Shown here: in pieces, positions 47,709 through 56,928 of the stretch
Layout of the letters: the number at the start of each line of letters is the position of its first letter
Position numbering within the stretch: the first letter of the stretch is position 1
DNA from: Brevibacterium sp. JSBI002
GTDB lineage: Bacteria > Actinomycetota > Actinomycetes > Actinomycetales > Brevibacteriaceae
DNA: 64,000 nt
Reading direction: 5' to 3'
NCBI RefSeq assembly: GCF_026013965.1
Contig: NZ_CP110341.1
Location: 2,790,001-2,854,000, forward strand
Translations under genes and position numbers: made by a program
The notes under the pieces: model-generated
Databases searched by the model: none
The model's input: the letters and a program-made list of their open reading frames with translations, nothing else
What the model was told of the DNA's origin: nothing

Positions 47709-49286
47709 CTAGGATTCGGACTTACTGGATGCCGCGCTCGACGACGTCGCCGCGTCACGGTCGGGGCCGGTTCCGCTACGTGCGGATCTGCTCATGGTCC
47801 GGTTCCGCCGCCACATGGCGATCGCGAGCACGACGGCCAGGGTCAGTCCCAACGCCGGCCAGAACGTGTACCGGAAATGGTTCGCCGGCACGATCGGGAA
47901 GTACCCGAAGACGTAGCACAGCGCCGAGGCGGCCAACGTCGTGATCTCGGGCCAGAAGGATCGTCTGTTGACCGTTTCCCCTCGCCGCTGTCGGTGTGCC
48001 CGATAGCCGAGGCCGAGCACCACGACGGCCACCAGCGTCCAGAACCAGGGAGCGAACAGCATCGGGAACGAGCCGAGAGCGAAGTCTTCGACATAGGGAC
48101 GGACGATGTAGTCGGCCTTGGGATCGCCCTGTTCGATGCCGGCACTTGATGCTTCGCCATGCCATTCGGCCGGCCAGTACTCGACTCCGGAGGTGAAGAA
48201 ATAGTAGGAGAATACGGCGGCGCGGTACTCGGCGTAGCGCAGCGGGTGAGTGATGACATGGTGAAGCCACAGCTGCTTGAGCGCGTCCTGGTGAGCGATC
48301 GGCGAGAAGTTCTCTCCGCTCTCGCCTTTGCCGTAGCAGTTCCAATACGAGTCCCAGATCTCGCCCTTCTCCAGGCACTTCTCGCGAGCCGAACTGATGT
48401 GGTCGGTGAGTTCCTTCGGAGCCCCGGACTTCTTGAGTTCGGCGTCCGGCACGGAGAACATCACGTCGTCGAGGAAGATCTGTGAGATCTGGCCGGTCTT
48501 CGTCACTCCCAACTGCGCATCGATGACCACATCGGTGACTTTGACGCCTCCGCCGATGAGTCCGAGCACGATCAGCGACGAAACCGCCGTCAGCAGAAGC
48601 GGGCGTCCCTTCCTCGCGGAAGATGCTGTCGGCTCTGAAGTCTCAGGTGACTCGGAGACCGTCGTGGCTGAGTCTCCCGAACGTCCTCGACGGTTCCGCC
48701 ACAGCCGCATCAGGCACCATCCGCCGTACACGGCGATCGGCACGACCGCGAACACCGCGTTCTTCCGCACTCCCACCGCGTAGACGAGGAGGGCCAGCGC
48801 CGGAAGCCACAGCAGCCATGCCTTCGGGACGAAGCGGGTGATCATGATGAGGACGACGGCGAGCAGGATGGCCACGGCCATCTGCGTGTCCTTCCACAGT
48901 GTCGTCATCTGGGACACGACCCAAGGCGTGATCATGATGGTCGGTCCCAAAAGCGACACCCACCTCGGCGCTCCGGACCGGTGGACGAGCACGCCGATCC
49001 CCCACGCGGCCGCGGCCAGCAGGCCGACCTGCAGCAGGAGCAGACTGCCCGGATCTCCAGTGATGTCGATGAGGATTCGCCACACCGCACTCATCACCGG
49101 CGGATGCCAATCGGAGTACGGGATCTTCCCGGTGGCCTGCAGGTACTGATTGGCGATATCGACGTTGACCCGACCGGGCCAGAACAGGCGCAGGAAGACA
49201 AATGACCATGCGACGGTGAAGAGAGCGAGCAGCAGGTCCCATGCCAGCGGGGACGTCAGCCACCTGCGAATAGCAGAACGACTCAT
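47709..49286 (-). CDS. GT-C-like integral membrane glycosyltransferase, unclassified
   Basis: The protein has 525 residues and at least ten membrane segments. The extracytoplasmic motif YSDWHPPVMSAVWRIL resembles the acidic/HPP loop of GT-C mannosyl- and arabinosyltransferases, and DTQMAVAILLAVVL follows later. A large soluble loop near 265-385 contains paired cysteines (EKCLEKGEIWDSYWNCYGKGE), suggesting a disulfide outside the membrane. It overlaps the GT2 stop in ATGA and is followed by gtrA. The likely role is transfer of a sugar from a lipid carrier, supplied by the GT2 enzyme, to a surface acceptor. The family is not certain. Confidence 0.65.
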   Translation of the reverse strand: MSRSAIRRWLTSPLAWDLLLALFTVAWSFVFLRLFWPGRVNVDIANQYLQATGKIPYSDWHPPVMSAVWRILIDITGDPGSLLLLQVGLLAAAAWGIGVLVHRSGAPRWVSLLGPTIMITPWVVSQMTTLWKDTQMAVAILLAVVLIMITRFVPKAWLLWLPALALLVYAVGVRKNAVFAVVPIAVYGGWCLMRLWRNRRGRSGDSATTVSESPETSEPTASSARKGRPLLLTAVSSLIVLGLIGGGVKVTDVVIDAQLGVTKTGQISQIFLDDVMFSVPDAELKKSGAPKELTDHISSAREKCLEKGEIWDSYWNCYGKGESGENFSPIAHQDALKQLWLHHVITHPLRYAEYRAAVFSYYFFTSGVEYWPAEWHGEASSAGIEQGDPKADYIVRPYVEDFALGSFPMLFAPWFWTLVAVVVLGLGYRAHRQRRGETVNRRSFWPEITTLAASALCYVFGYFPIVPANHFRYTFWPALGLTLAVVLAIAMWRRNRTMSRSARSGTGPDRDAATSSSAASSKSES

Positions 49287-50353
49287 GAAGCGAAGCGTGC
49301 CCGCACCTGCCGGCTCGGCTTCATCCGTGCTGCGTCGGCAAAGATCTCTGCCGCCGGAGCCGAGAACTCTTCGTCCGCGGGACCGGTCTGTCGCGGAGCC
49401 TGACGCTGAGTGACGGGTCGACCGGTTACGGCCGGCAGGCTGAGGTAGACCAGCCGGGAGGTCTCGCGACGAGCCCTGCGCAGACCGTCCAAGGTCAGGC
49501 CGACGCTGCCGAGCAGGAACGCCAAGCCCATGAGCGCGGTGGCGAGGATTGCGGTCGGGAACCTCGGTACGAGCCCGGTCTGCCAGAATTCCCACACCAC
49601 GGGCAGACCGAAGATCAACGACAGGGCGGCGAGCACGGCAGTGAGCGTGCCGTAGAACAGGCGGGGTCGTTCGTGGCGGACGAGCGCGGAGATGAGCCCG
49701 AGGATGCGGAACCCGTCCTTGAAAGTCGAGAGTTTCGACTCGCTTCCGTCGGGTCGGTCACGGAAGTCCACGGCCACCTCGGTGGTGGGAAGGCGCAGCG
49801 ACATCGTGTGCACGGTCAGCTCAGTTTCGATCTCGAACCGGCGGCTGATCGCGGGGAATGACTTGACGAAACGGCGGGAGAACACGCGGTAGCCCGAGAG
49901 CATGTCGGAGACTTCGGATCCGAAGAGCCATCCGGTCAGCCGGTTGAACATCTTGTTCCCGGCTTCGTGGCCGGGACGGTAGGACGTGGTCTCCTGATTG
50001 TCCTGGCGAACACCGAGCACGTGGTCGTACGGGCCGGAGATCAGGGTGTCGATCATGTCGGGAAGGTGGGCCGCCTCGTAGGTGTCGTCGCCGTCGATCA
50101 TCACGTAGATGTCGGCGTCGATGTCGGCGAAGGCGCGGCGGACGACGTTGCCCTTACCGGGGACGTTCTCCCTGCGCACGATGGCACCGGCTTCGGCAGC
50201 GCGCTGGGAGGTGCGATCGCTCGAGCAGTTGTCGTAGACGTAGACCGTGATGCCCGGGACGGCGGCCTTGAGGTCGCCGACGACCTTGGCGACGGTGATC
50301 TCCTCGTTGTGGCAGGGAACGATCGCCGCGATCCTGCTCGATTCTTCGTACAT
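49283..50353 (-). CDS. family 2 glycosyltransferase, dolichyl-phosphate-mannose-synthase-like
   Basis: The protein has 356 residues. The GT-A domain has IAAIVPCHNEEITVAKVV, YVYDNCSSDRTSQRAAE, YVMIDGDDTYEAAHLPDMI and YRVFSRRFVKSFP, with the DDD-type metal motif in IDGDDTY. Two hydrophobic segments (about 240-265 and 275-300) anchor the C-terminus. Such enzymes charge a polyprenyl phosphate with a sugar that is then flipped. The adjacent gtrA and GT-C-like genes complete a typical lipid-linked sugar modification unit. ATGA overlap with the GT-C-like gene supports one transcript. Confidence 0.9.
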   Translation of the reverse strand: MYEESSRIAAIVPCHNEEITVAKVVGDLKAAVPGITVYVYDNCSSDRTSQRAAEAGAIVRRENVPGKGNVVRRAFADIDADIYVMIDGDDTYEAAHLPDMIDTLISGPYDHVLGVRQDNQETTSYRPGHEAGNKMFNRLTGWLFGSEVSDMLSGYRVFSRRFVKSFPAISRRFEIETELTVHTMSLRLPTTEVAVDFRDRPDGSESKLSTFKDGFRILGLISALVRHERPRLFYGTLTAVLAALSLIFGLPVVWEFWQTGLVPRFPTAILATALMGLAFLLGSVGLTLDGLRRARRETSRLVYLSLPAVTGRPVTQRQAPRQTGPADEEFSAPAAEIFADAARMKPSRQVRARFAS

Positions 50354-50738
50354 TCACCGGTCCCGTCGTGGAGCTCGTCCGCCCGCCGGATACACCGGGC
50401 AAGCGAACCTATTGATCACCCACTGCTACGCCCCGGACATGGACATCGGGTTACGTCGGAGGAAAATGCTGCTGGATTCTGCCCCGACTTCGACCGCCGT
50501 TCACCGTCTCGTCACCCCCTGTCGCCGAGGCGGTCATCGGCTTCCGCCCCACGCCCCCAGTGAGTTCTTCGTCACGATCGACTGCCTATGCGTCCTTTTA
50601 TGACATCCCATGACGACGCCGAGGCGGTTCCTTGTCATCCTGAATCGTCGGCCCTACTGGACCGTAGACCGACCCATCCCCAAATCTCTGCCGTCCACCA
50701 CCGTGCGCGGCATTCGTCAACCACACGAGGAGGCGCCT
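50354..50738. other. intergenic region before metN, no gene recognised
   Basis: The 385 bp between the divergent GT2 gene and metN hold two CCGAGGCGG motifs (near 50532 and 50621) and the metN ribosome-binding site GAGGAGG. I looked for an S-box or SAM-IV riboswitch and a McbR-like inverted repeat and recognised neither. A promoter for metN must lie here but I cannot place it. Confidence 0.5.
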
Positions 50739-51707
50739 GTGATCGAACTGCGCGCACTGCGGAAGGTGTTCGGACAGACCGTCGCCCTGGAGGAGATCGA
50801 CCTCTCGGTCCCCGCCGGAGAGATCCACGGCATCGTCGGCCGCTCCGGCGCAGGCAAGTCCACGCTCATCCGCTGCCTGACGGGGCTCGAGTCCCCCACC
50901 TCCGGGACGGTGTCGATCAACGGCGTCGACCTCACGAACCAGTCCGGTGCCGGATTGCGCGAAGCCCGTCGCAGCATCGGCATGGTCTTCCAGCACGTCA
51001 ACCTCCTCGACTCGAGCACGGCGCTGAAGAACGTCGCCCACCCGCTCAAGATCGCCGGTGCGCCGAAGGCCGAACGCCTGGACAAGGCCCGTGAGCTCCT
51101 CGAGTTCGTCGGCCTCGGCGACCGCGTCGACAACTACCCCTCCCAGCTCTCGGGCGGGCAGAAGCAGCGCGTCGGCATCGCCCGAGCCCTGGCCGCAGAG
51201 CCGAAGGTGCTGCTGTGCGATGAGCCCACCTCGGCGCTGGATTCGACGACGACGGATCAGATCCTCGGTCTCATCCGCTCGCTGCGCGACCGTCTGGGCA
51301 TCACCGTCCTCATCATCACACACGAGATGTCCGTCATCCGCGAGATCTGCGACTCCGTGACGCTGCTCGCCGACGGCCGCGTGGCCAAGACCGGGAAACT
51401 CGCCGAGGTCATCGCCGAGCCCGGATCGGTCCTGGCCAAGGATCTCGTCCCCCTGCCTCCGGTCAGCATCGATGACGGGGCGAGCCGCCTCGTCGAAGTG
51501 TCCCTGGCCGGCACTGATCTGCCTACCGTGCTCACCGCCGCACGGAATGCCGGAGCGAGCGCCGAGGCGATCCTCGCCGGTGCCGTGGAGACGATCGAAG
51601 GCCGCCAGGTCGGTCGGCTGCGCTTCTCCGTCGACTCGGCCGAGCAGGCGAAAGAGCTGATCAGCGCTCTGAAAGCCGATGGAATCTATGCGGAGGAGGC
51701 TGCCTGA
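50739..51707 (+). CDS. metN: methionine import ATP-binding protein MetN
   Basis: The protein has 322 residues. The ABC ATPase domain shows Walker [13 protein letters not shown], signature LSGGQKQR, Walker [12 protein letters not shown] and the H-loop LIITHEM. The last 80 residues form the NIL domain that binds methionine and inhibits transport when it is abundant ([30 protein letters not shown]). The start is a GTG at 50739 with GAGGAGG nine bases upstream. It is coupled to metI by TGATG. MetN, MetI and MetQ together import D- and L-methionine. Confidence 0.93.
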   Translation: MIELRALRKVFGQTVALEEIDLSVPAGEIHGIVGRSGAGKSTLIRCLTGLESPTSGTVSINGVDLTNQSGAGLREARRSIGMVFQHVNLLDSSTALKNVAHPLKIAGAPKAERLDKARELLEFVGLGDRVDNYPSQLSGGQKQRVGIARALAAEPKVLLCDEPTSALDSTTTDQILGLIRSLRDRLGITVLIITHEMSVIREICDSVTLLADGRVAKTGKLAEVIAEPGSVLAKDLVPLPPVSIDDGASRLVEVSLAGTDLPTVLTAARNAGASAEAILAGAVETIEGRQVGRLRFSVDSAEQAKELISALKADGIYAEEAA

Positions 51708-52381
51708 TGAACGATCCCACATGGTTCGACAACCCGGCGATCACCGATCAGATGTGGCCGGCAACCATCGAGACTCTGCTCATGACGGCCTGGTCGACCG
51801 GACTCGCCGTGCTCTTCGGACTGCCCTTGGGCATCTGGCTGTTCACCGCTTCGAAGGGCGGGCTGAACTCGAACCCGGTCGTCTATCGGGTGCTGTCCTT
51901 CATCGTCGACATCACGCGCTCGATCCCCTTCATCATCCTCATCATCGCGCTCATCCCCTTCGCCCGATTCGTCGTCGGCTCAGCACTGGGCTGGCAGGCG
52001 ACCGTGGTGTCGCTGACGATCGGCGCGATCCCCTTCTACGCCCGTCTGGTCGAGAACTCGCTGCGCGAGGTCTCCGAAGGCAAGATCGAAGCCGCTCTGA
52101 TGATGGGGGCCTCAAATGGGCAGGTCGTCCGCCAGGTCTACGTTCCCGAAGCGATGCCCGGTCTCATCGGAGCAGCCACGGTCACCTCGGTGACATTGGT
52201 GTCCTACACCGCGATGGCCGGTGCCGTGGGCGGCGGCGGCCTGGGAGCGTTGGCGATCTCCTACGGATACAACCGTTATCAGGGCGACACGATGATCGCG
52301 TGCATCATCGTCCTCGTCCTCATCGTCACGCTCATCCAGATCATCGGCGATCGGCTGGCCCGCGCGGTCGACCACCGGTGA
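51707..52381 (+). CDS. metI: methionine ABC transporter permease MetI
   Basis: The protein has 224 residues with five membrane helices. It shows the family-typical DITRSIPFIILIIALIPFAR, SLTIGAIPFYARLVENSLREV, and the EAA loop in GKIEAALMMGASNGQVVRQVYVPEAMPGL, followed by AMAGAVGGGGLGALAISYGYNRYQ. The MetI dimer forms the transmembrane path for methionine. It lies between metN and metQ in a single operon. A 60-nt inverted repeat follows in the 160 bp before metQ. Confidence 0.93.
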   Translation: MNDPTWFDNPAITDQMWPATIETLLMTAWSTGLAVLFGLPLGIWLFTASKGGLNSNPVVYRVLSFIVDITRSIPFIILIIALIPFARFVVGSALGWQATVVSLTIGAIPFYARLVENSLREVSEGKIEAALMMGASNGQVVRQVYVPEAMPGLIGAATVTSVTLVSYTAMAGAVGGGGLGALAISYGYNRYQGDTMIACIIVLVLIVTLIQIIGDRLARAVDHR

Positions 52382-52429
52382 GCCGCCTCGGCGGCGTCGA
52401 TCACGTCCGGCGCGGCGACGGAACTCCGA

Positions 52430-52489
52430 GTTAAGTGTGCTCAGATTGTCCGAATCGGCGACGAAACCGGCAATCTGCGCACACTTAAC
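52430..52489. repeat. 60-nt inverted repeat between metI and metQ
   Basis: The 19-nt arm GTTAAGTGTGCTCAGATTG pairs with the last 19 nt at 18 of 19 positions around a 22-nt centre. This is the same 19-22-19 layout as the elements at 12664 to 32060, but the sequence differs. There is no T-run. In a transporter operon such a hairpin may stabilise or separate expression of the abundant binding-protein gene metQ from metNI. Confidence 0.8.
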
Positions 52490-52542
52490 GGCCACCATTG
52501 CTCATCCCTTTGCACAGCACACATCACACATCAAGGAGAATC

Positions 52543-53379
52543 ATGAAGACCAAGCTCATTGCGATCGCGGCCAGCGCGACCCTGCTGCTCTCGGGCTGCG
52601 GACTCGTCGGCGGCGGCACCGATTCCGTCGGTGAGAAGGACGGCGACATCACCAAGCTCACCGTGGGTGCGACCCCGGTGCCGCAGGGCGACATCCTGCG
52701 CTACGTGGATGAGAACCTCGCCGAGGATGCCGGCCTCGACATCGAGGTCACCGAGTACACGGACTACACGCTGCCGAACAAGGCGCTCAACGATGGCGAC
52801 ATCGACGCGAACTACTTCCAGCACAAGCCGTACCTCGATTCCGAGGTCGAGGGCCAGGGTTACGAGATCACCGGCTTCAAGCCCATCAACCTCGAGCCCT
52901 TCGCGCTGTTCTCGAAGGACATCAAGGACGTGGGTGACATCCCGAAGAACGCGAAGATCGGCATCAACAACGACCCGTCGAACCAGGGTCGCGCGCTGAA
53001 GATGCTCGAAGACGCGAAGCTCATCACCCTCAAGGACGGCGTGGACGCGGTCGATGCGAAGCTCTCTGACGTCGAGGACAACCCGAAGAACGTGAAGTTC
53101 GTCGAGGCCGACGCCGCACAGCTGGCTCGCACCCTCGAAGACGTCGATGCTTCGGTCATCAACGGCAACAACGCCCTGGAAGCCGGTCTGAGCCCGGCCA
53201 AGGACGGCATCCTGCTGGAGAAGGCCGAGGACAACCCGTACGGCAACTTCCTCGCCGTGCGTACGGAGAACAAGGACGACGAGAACATCAAGAAGCTCGA
53301 CGAGCTCCTCCACTCCCCCGAGGTGAAGAAGTTCATCGAGAAGAAGTGGGCCGACGGCTCCGTCCTCCCCTCCTTCTGA
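52543..53379 (+). CDS. metQ: methionine-binding lipoprotein MetQ
   Basis: The protein has 278 residues. The signal peptide MKTKLIAIAASATLLLSGC ends in a lipobox with cysteine 19. The mature part has the MetQ/NlpA family pattern: KLTVGATPVPQGDILRYV, VTEYTDYTLPNKALNDGDIDANYFQHKPYLD, IGINNDPSNQGRALKML and DASVINGNNALEAGLSP. It is anchored outside the membrane and hands methionine to MetI-MetN. The start at 52543 follows AAGGAGAA. A perfect 56-nt palindrome lies 11 bp past its stop. Confidence 0.95.
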   Translation: MKTKLIAIAASATLLLSGCGLVGGGTDSVGEKDGDITKLTVGATPVPQGDILRYVDENLAEDAGLDIEVTEYTDYTLPNKALNDGDIDANYFQHKPYLDSEVEGQGYEITGFKPINLEPFALFSKDIKDVGDIPKNAKIGINNDPSNQGRALKMLEDAKLITLKDGVDAVDAKLSDVEDNPKNVKFVEADAAQLARTLEDVDASVINGNNALEAGLSPAKDGILLEKAEDNPYGNFLAVRTENKDDENIKKLDELLHSPEVKKFIEKKWADGSVLPSF

Positions 53380-53389
53380 CCCTCTATTG

Positions 53390-53445
53390 CTACCTGACGG
53401 CGGCCCAGCAACCTCGCGCGAGGTTGCTGGGCCGCCGTCAGGTAG
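53390..53445. repeat. 56-nt perfect palindrome, copy 1
   Basis: The sequence starting CTACCTGACGGCGGCCCAGC is fully self-complementary over 56 nt with no loop; the centre is CGCGCG-like (CTCGCGCGAG). It starts 11 bp past the metQ stop and is followed by TTTGG. An identical copy lies at 55084. As RNA it would form a 26-bp or longer hairpin and could terminate transcription. Confidence 0.95.
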
Positions 53446-53634
53446 TTTGGGGCGGAGTTGGTGGGTGTGCGCCACCGATCAACGACGTCCGAGCCCGACG
53501 ACGGACGACACTTCTTGCAACTCGGCGAAGAGCTTCTTCACAGTCACGAGCCAGACCGCTGACGCTTCGTCCAACAGACGATGACACAATGCGAACAGAC
53601 GGAAGAACTCGCCTCGTCACTCAAGGGGGAGAAC

Positions 53635-54435
53635 ATGAGCACGATCGGAGTCATCGGTGTCGGCGAGATCGCCTCGGCGATGGTCGAAGGGTTGAGCACG
53701 GGCACTGCGGCAACAGAGAACGGCGGTGGGCCCGAAACCGGACTGCGGTTCGTGCTCTCCCCGCGCAATGCCGAGCGGGCACGGCATCTTGCCGACACGA
53801 TTGAGACCGCCGAGGTGGCCGAGAGCAACCAGGAGGTCGTCGATCGCAGCGACCTCATCGTCCTTGCCGTCCTCCCTCGGCAGGCTGCAGGCGTCCTCGG
53901 CGCCCTCGACATTCCGGCAGAGAAGACGTTGGTCAGCGCAGTTGCCGGGATTCCGACGGGCGAGCTCTCAGCGCTCCTCCCCCACGATCCGGACATTGTG
54001 CGGATCATCCCGCTCCCGGCCGTCCGTGAGCGCAAGGGAGTGACGGCGATGTTCCCCGCCGACGGCGATGTCGAGGCCCTCCTCGACCTCCTCGGCGGAT
54101 CGGTCACGGCCGCCGACGAGACGAAGTTCAGCACCCTGTCAGCGGTGACGGCAACGATGTCGGCACACTTCGCGTTTCTGCAGACGATCACCGCATGGCT
54201 GGTCGACCGGGGGTGGGAGCAGGCCGATGCCGACCACTTCATCCGAGGCCAGTTCGTCGGTCTCGGCACCACGCTCGACCAGTCCGAGGCTCCGATCGCC
54301 GATCTCGTCGCCGCGCATGAGACTCCGGGCGGACTCAATGAGCAGGTCAACCGGGACTGGATGGACGACACGAACCGCGCGAACCTAGCAGCCGCACTCG
54401 ACCGAGTCTTCATTCGGGTGACCGGGGACGCCTGA
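53635..54435 (+). CDS. proC: pyrroline-5-carboxylate reductase family protein
   Basis: The protein has 266 residues. The N-terminal NAD(P)-binding Rossmann motif is TIGVIGVGEIASAMVEGL. DLIVLAVLPRQAAGVL and VSAVAGIPTGELSALLP follow the ProC pattern, as does VRIIPLPAVRERKGVTAMF. The C-terminal half would form the dimer of helices. ProC makes proline from pyrroline-5-carboxylate. The ATG at 53635 has AAGGGGGA upstream; an earlier ATG at 53581 lacks one. The family signature PN(T/A) near MPN is replaced here by LPAVRE, so a related imine or NADP oxidoreductase is possible. Confidence 0.75.
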   Translation: MSTIGVIGVGEIASAMVEGLSTGTAATENGGGPETGLRFVLSPRNAERARHLADTIETAEVAESNQEVVDRSDLIVLAVLPRQAAGVLGALDIPAEKTLVSAVAGIPTGELSALLPHDPDIVRIIPLPAVRERKGVTAMFPADGDVEALLDLLGGSVTAADETKFSTLSAVTATMSAHFAFLQTITAWLVDRGWEQADADHFIRGQFVGLGTTLDQSEAPIADLVAAHETPGGLNEQVNRDWMDDTNRANLAAALDRVFIRVTGDA

Positions 54436-54497
54436 ATTCGGCGCGGCAGTTCCAGGCGGCTGCTGGCGCTCGCGAGCGGGTCTCTATACTCTCCCTT

Positions 54498-55061
54498 ATG
54501 CTGCGAACGTCTCCGATCACCGTCTCTATCACCCGCACCGTTCAGCCCGGTCAGCACCGCCGGTTCACCGCCTGGGCCCAGGCCGGGCAGGAACTGGCTC
54601 GCGAACGCGAGGGCTACCTCGGATCGGGTTGGGTGCGGACGAGCCCGGACTCCGATGAGTGGCATCTGCTCTATCGTTTCGCCGATGAGAAGACCCTGCG
54701 GGCCTGGGATGATTCCGAGGACCGCCGTTGGTGGATCGAAAGCGCCGCCGGACTCGTCGAGACCACCCGCGTCGAACACCGCACCGGTATCGAGGGCTGG
54801 TTCGAACCGCAGGGTGAGGAGACCCGGACGATTCCCGAATCCGTCGTCCCACCTCGGTGGAAACAGGCCGTGAGCATCTTCTTGCCGTTCTTCCCCCTCA
54901 GCCTGCTCTCGACGTTTCTCCTCATGCCCCATTTGCACAGTTGGCCGACGGTGCTCGCTGTGTTGCTGAACATCTGCATCCTCACACCGCTGATGACCTA
55001 CATCTTCTTGCCGATGAGCACCCGTCTACTCCGTCCATGGCTGCAGAAACCACGACGCTAG
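54498..55061 (+). CDS. ABM-domain (antibiotic biosynthesis monooxygenase-like) membrane protein
   Basis: The protein has 187 residues. The first 105 (ITVSITRTVQPGQHRRFTAWAQAGQELA, EGYLGSGWVRTSPDSDEWHLLYRFADEKTLRAW) match the ferredoxin-like ABM fold, often called antibiotic biosynthesis monooxygenase. Two membrane helices at the C-terminus (FLPFFPLSLLSTFLLMP, LAVLLNICILTPLMTYIFLPM) mark the actinobacterial ABM-plus-membrane group, usually of unknown role. It is convergent with fhs, and the palindrome at 55084 lies between them. Confidence 0.8.
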   Translation: MLRTSPITVSITRTVQPGQHRRFTAWAQAGQELAREREGYLGSGWVRTSPDSDEWHLLYRFADEKTLRAWDDSEDRRWWIESAAGLVETTRVEHRTGIEGWFEPQGEETRTIPESVVPPRWKQAVSIFLPFFPLSLLSTFLLMPHLHSWPTVLAVLLNICILTPLMTYIFLPMSTRLLRPWLQKPRR

Positions 55062-55083
55062 GCACGACAGACCCGCCCATCTG

Positions 55084-55139
55084 CTACCTGACGGCGGCCC
55101 AGCAACCTCGCGCGAGGTTGCTGGGCCGCCGTCAGGTAG
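55084..55139. repeat. 56-nt perfect palindrome, copy 2
   Basis: The copy is identical base for base to the palindrome at 53390-53445, including its CTACCTGAC ends. Here it lies between the ABM-protein gene and fhs (convergent), 22 bp past the first stop and 19 bp from the second. A bidirectional terminator is a plausible role. Flanks differ from copy 1 (CTG/TAATT), so the repeat unit ends near the palindrome ends. Confidence 0.95.
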
Positions 55140-55158
55140 TAATTGAGATCGCAAAGGG

Positions 55159-56928
55159 TCAGAAGAGGCCGGTGATGTTGCCGTCGTCGGTGACGTCGAT
55201 CTTCAGTGCAGAGGGTTCCTTGGGCAGGCCGGGCATCGTCATGATGTCGCCGGCGATGACGACGACGAAGCCGGCGCCGGCCGACAGCCGCACGTCCTTG
55301 ACCTCGATGATGTGGTCGGTCGGCGCCCCGCGCAGGCTCGCGTCCGTCGACAGCGAGTACTGGGTCTTCGCAATGCAGATCGGCGCGTCCCCGTAGCCCT
55401 CGTCGGCGAACTGCGTGAGCTTTCGTTTCACCGCGGTCGGCAGGTCGACGTCTTTCGCCTGGTAGATCCGCTGGGCGATCGTGCGGATCTTGTCCTCCAA
55501 GGGGTCATTGAGCTCGTAAGAGTAGCGCGGCACCGCCCGCTGAGGGCGAGTTCCGGACGAATCGTGCGGTTCTTCGGCTCGATTCTCATCACGAATCGTC
55601 CGGAACTCGCCGTCAACACCGGCGGCGGCCTCGACCACTGCCTCGGCCAGAGCCAAAGCGCCCTTGCCGCCGTCGGCCCAGTGCGTCGATTCGACGGCCG
55701 CAACCCCAAGACTGTCCAAGTGCGCGATCGCCGCGGCCATCTCCTCGTCGGTGTCCGTGGGGAATCGATTGAAGCACACCACCGGAGTCAGTCCGTAGAT
55801 CTCACGCAGGTTCCGACAGTGCAGCTCGAGATTGCTCATCCCCTCCAGCACCGCACCAACATCAGTCGAGTTCACATCCTTCACGTCGACCCCACCGTGG
55901 TACTTCAGGGCCCTCAGGGTCGCGACGACGACCACGGCCGAGGGCCAGATCCCGGCGGTGCGGCACTTGATGTCGAGGAACTTCTCGGCTCCGAGGTCGG
56001 CACCGAATCCGGCTTCCGTGACGACCCAGTCCCCCAGCGCCAGCCCGGCCTTCGTGGCCAGCAGACTGTTGCAGCCGTGGGCGATGTTCGCGAACGGTCC
56101 GCCGTGGATGAAGGCCGGCGAATGTTCCAAGGTCTGCACGAGGTTCGGTGCCAGAGCGTTGCGCAACAGCGCAGTCATCGCGCCCGCCGCCCCGATGTCG
56201 GCCACGGTGATCGGTTCCCGCCCCCTACTGTGGGCGAGCACGATCCGTCCCAACCGTTCTTTGAGGTCGGCCAACGAGGTGGCAAGGCAGAACACAGCCA
56301 TGACCTCGCTGGCGACGACGATGTCGAAGGCATCCTCGCGGGGCACTCCTCCGTTGAGTCCGCCGAGTCCGACGACAACTCCCCGCAGTGCTCGATCGTT
56401 GAGGTCGACGACGCGGCGGAGATGGATGCGCCGCGGGTCGACGTCGAGGTCGTTGCCGAAGTGGATGTGGTTATCGAGCATGGTCGCGGCGAGGTTGTTC
56501 GCCGCCGCGATGGCCGCGAAGTCGCCGGTGAAGTGGAGGTTGATATCTTCCATCGGCACGACCTGCGCGTATCCGCCGCCGGCCGCCCCGCCCTTCATTC
56601 CGAAGACCGGACCCATGCTCGGCTCCCGCAGCGCGAGCACGGCCTTGCCGACCTCGGGCTTCGACCGCGCGAGTTCGTTGAGTCCGTCGGCCAGGCCGAT
56701 GCTCGTCGTGGTCTTTCCCTCGCCGGCAGGGGTCGGGCTCATAGCGGTGACGAGGATGAGTTTGCCATCTGTGGCGGTTTCGGCCGCCTGGTCGAGGATG
56801 TCGATGGGCACCTTCGCCTTCGTCCATCCGTGGGGAATGATGTCCTTCGCGTCGAGACCCAGCCCAGCGGCGATGTCGACGATGGGATCGAGCTCGGCGC
56901 TGAGCGCAATATCCATATCTGTGGTCAT
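55159..56928 (-). CDS. fhs: formate-tetrahydrofolate ligase
   Basis: The protein has 589 residues and makes 10-formyl-tetrahydrofolate from formate, THF and ATP. The P-loop is VTAMSPTPAGEGKTTTSIGL, followed by LREPSMGPVFGMKGGAAGGGYAQVVPMEDINLHFTGD, NLAATMLDNHIHFGNDL and FGADLGAEKFLDIKCR, all diagnostic. Compared with the usual 555-560 residues there is an extra segment near 450-485 (RDENRAEEPHDSSG). The ATG at 56928 is chosen; an ATG at 56916 is also possible and neither has a strong ribosome-binding site. It is a single-gene unit. Confidence 0.96.
   Translation of the reverse strand: MTTDMDIALSAELDPIVDIAAGLGLDAKDIIPHGWTKAKVPIDILDQAAETATDGKLILVTAMSPTPAGEGKTTTSIGLADGLNELARSKPEVGKAVLALREPSMGPVFGMKGGAAGGGYAQVVPMEDINLHFTGDFAAIAAANNLAATMLDNHIHFGNDLDVDPRRIHLRRVVDLNDRALRGVVVGLGGLNGGVPREDAFDIVVASEVMAVFCLATSLADLKERLGRIVLAHSRGREPITVADIGAAGAMTALLRNALAPNLVQTLEHSPAFIHGGPFANIAHGCNSLLATKAGLALGDWVVTEAGFGADLGAEKFLDIKCRTAGIWPSAVVVVATLRALKYHGGVDVKDVNSTDVGAVLEGMSNLELHCRNLREIYGLTPVVCFNRFPTDTDEEMAAAIAHLDSLGVAAVESTHWADGGKGALALAEAVVEAAAGVDGEFRTIRDENRAEEPHDSSGTRPQRAVPRYSYELNDPLEDKIRTIAQRIYQAKDVDLPTAVKRKLTQFADEGYGDAPICIAKTQYSLSTDASLRGAPTDHIIEVKDVRLSAGAGFVVVIAGDIMTMPGLPKEPSALKIDVTDDGNITGLF

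Noticed and set aside
50354-50738. SAM riboswitch before metNIQ
   Set aside because: None of the conserved pairing or core sequences of S-box or SAM-IV aptamers could be recognised.
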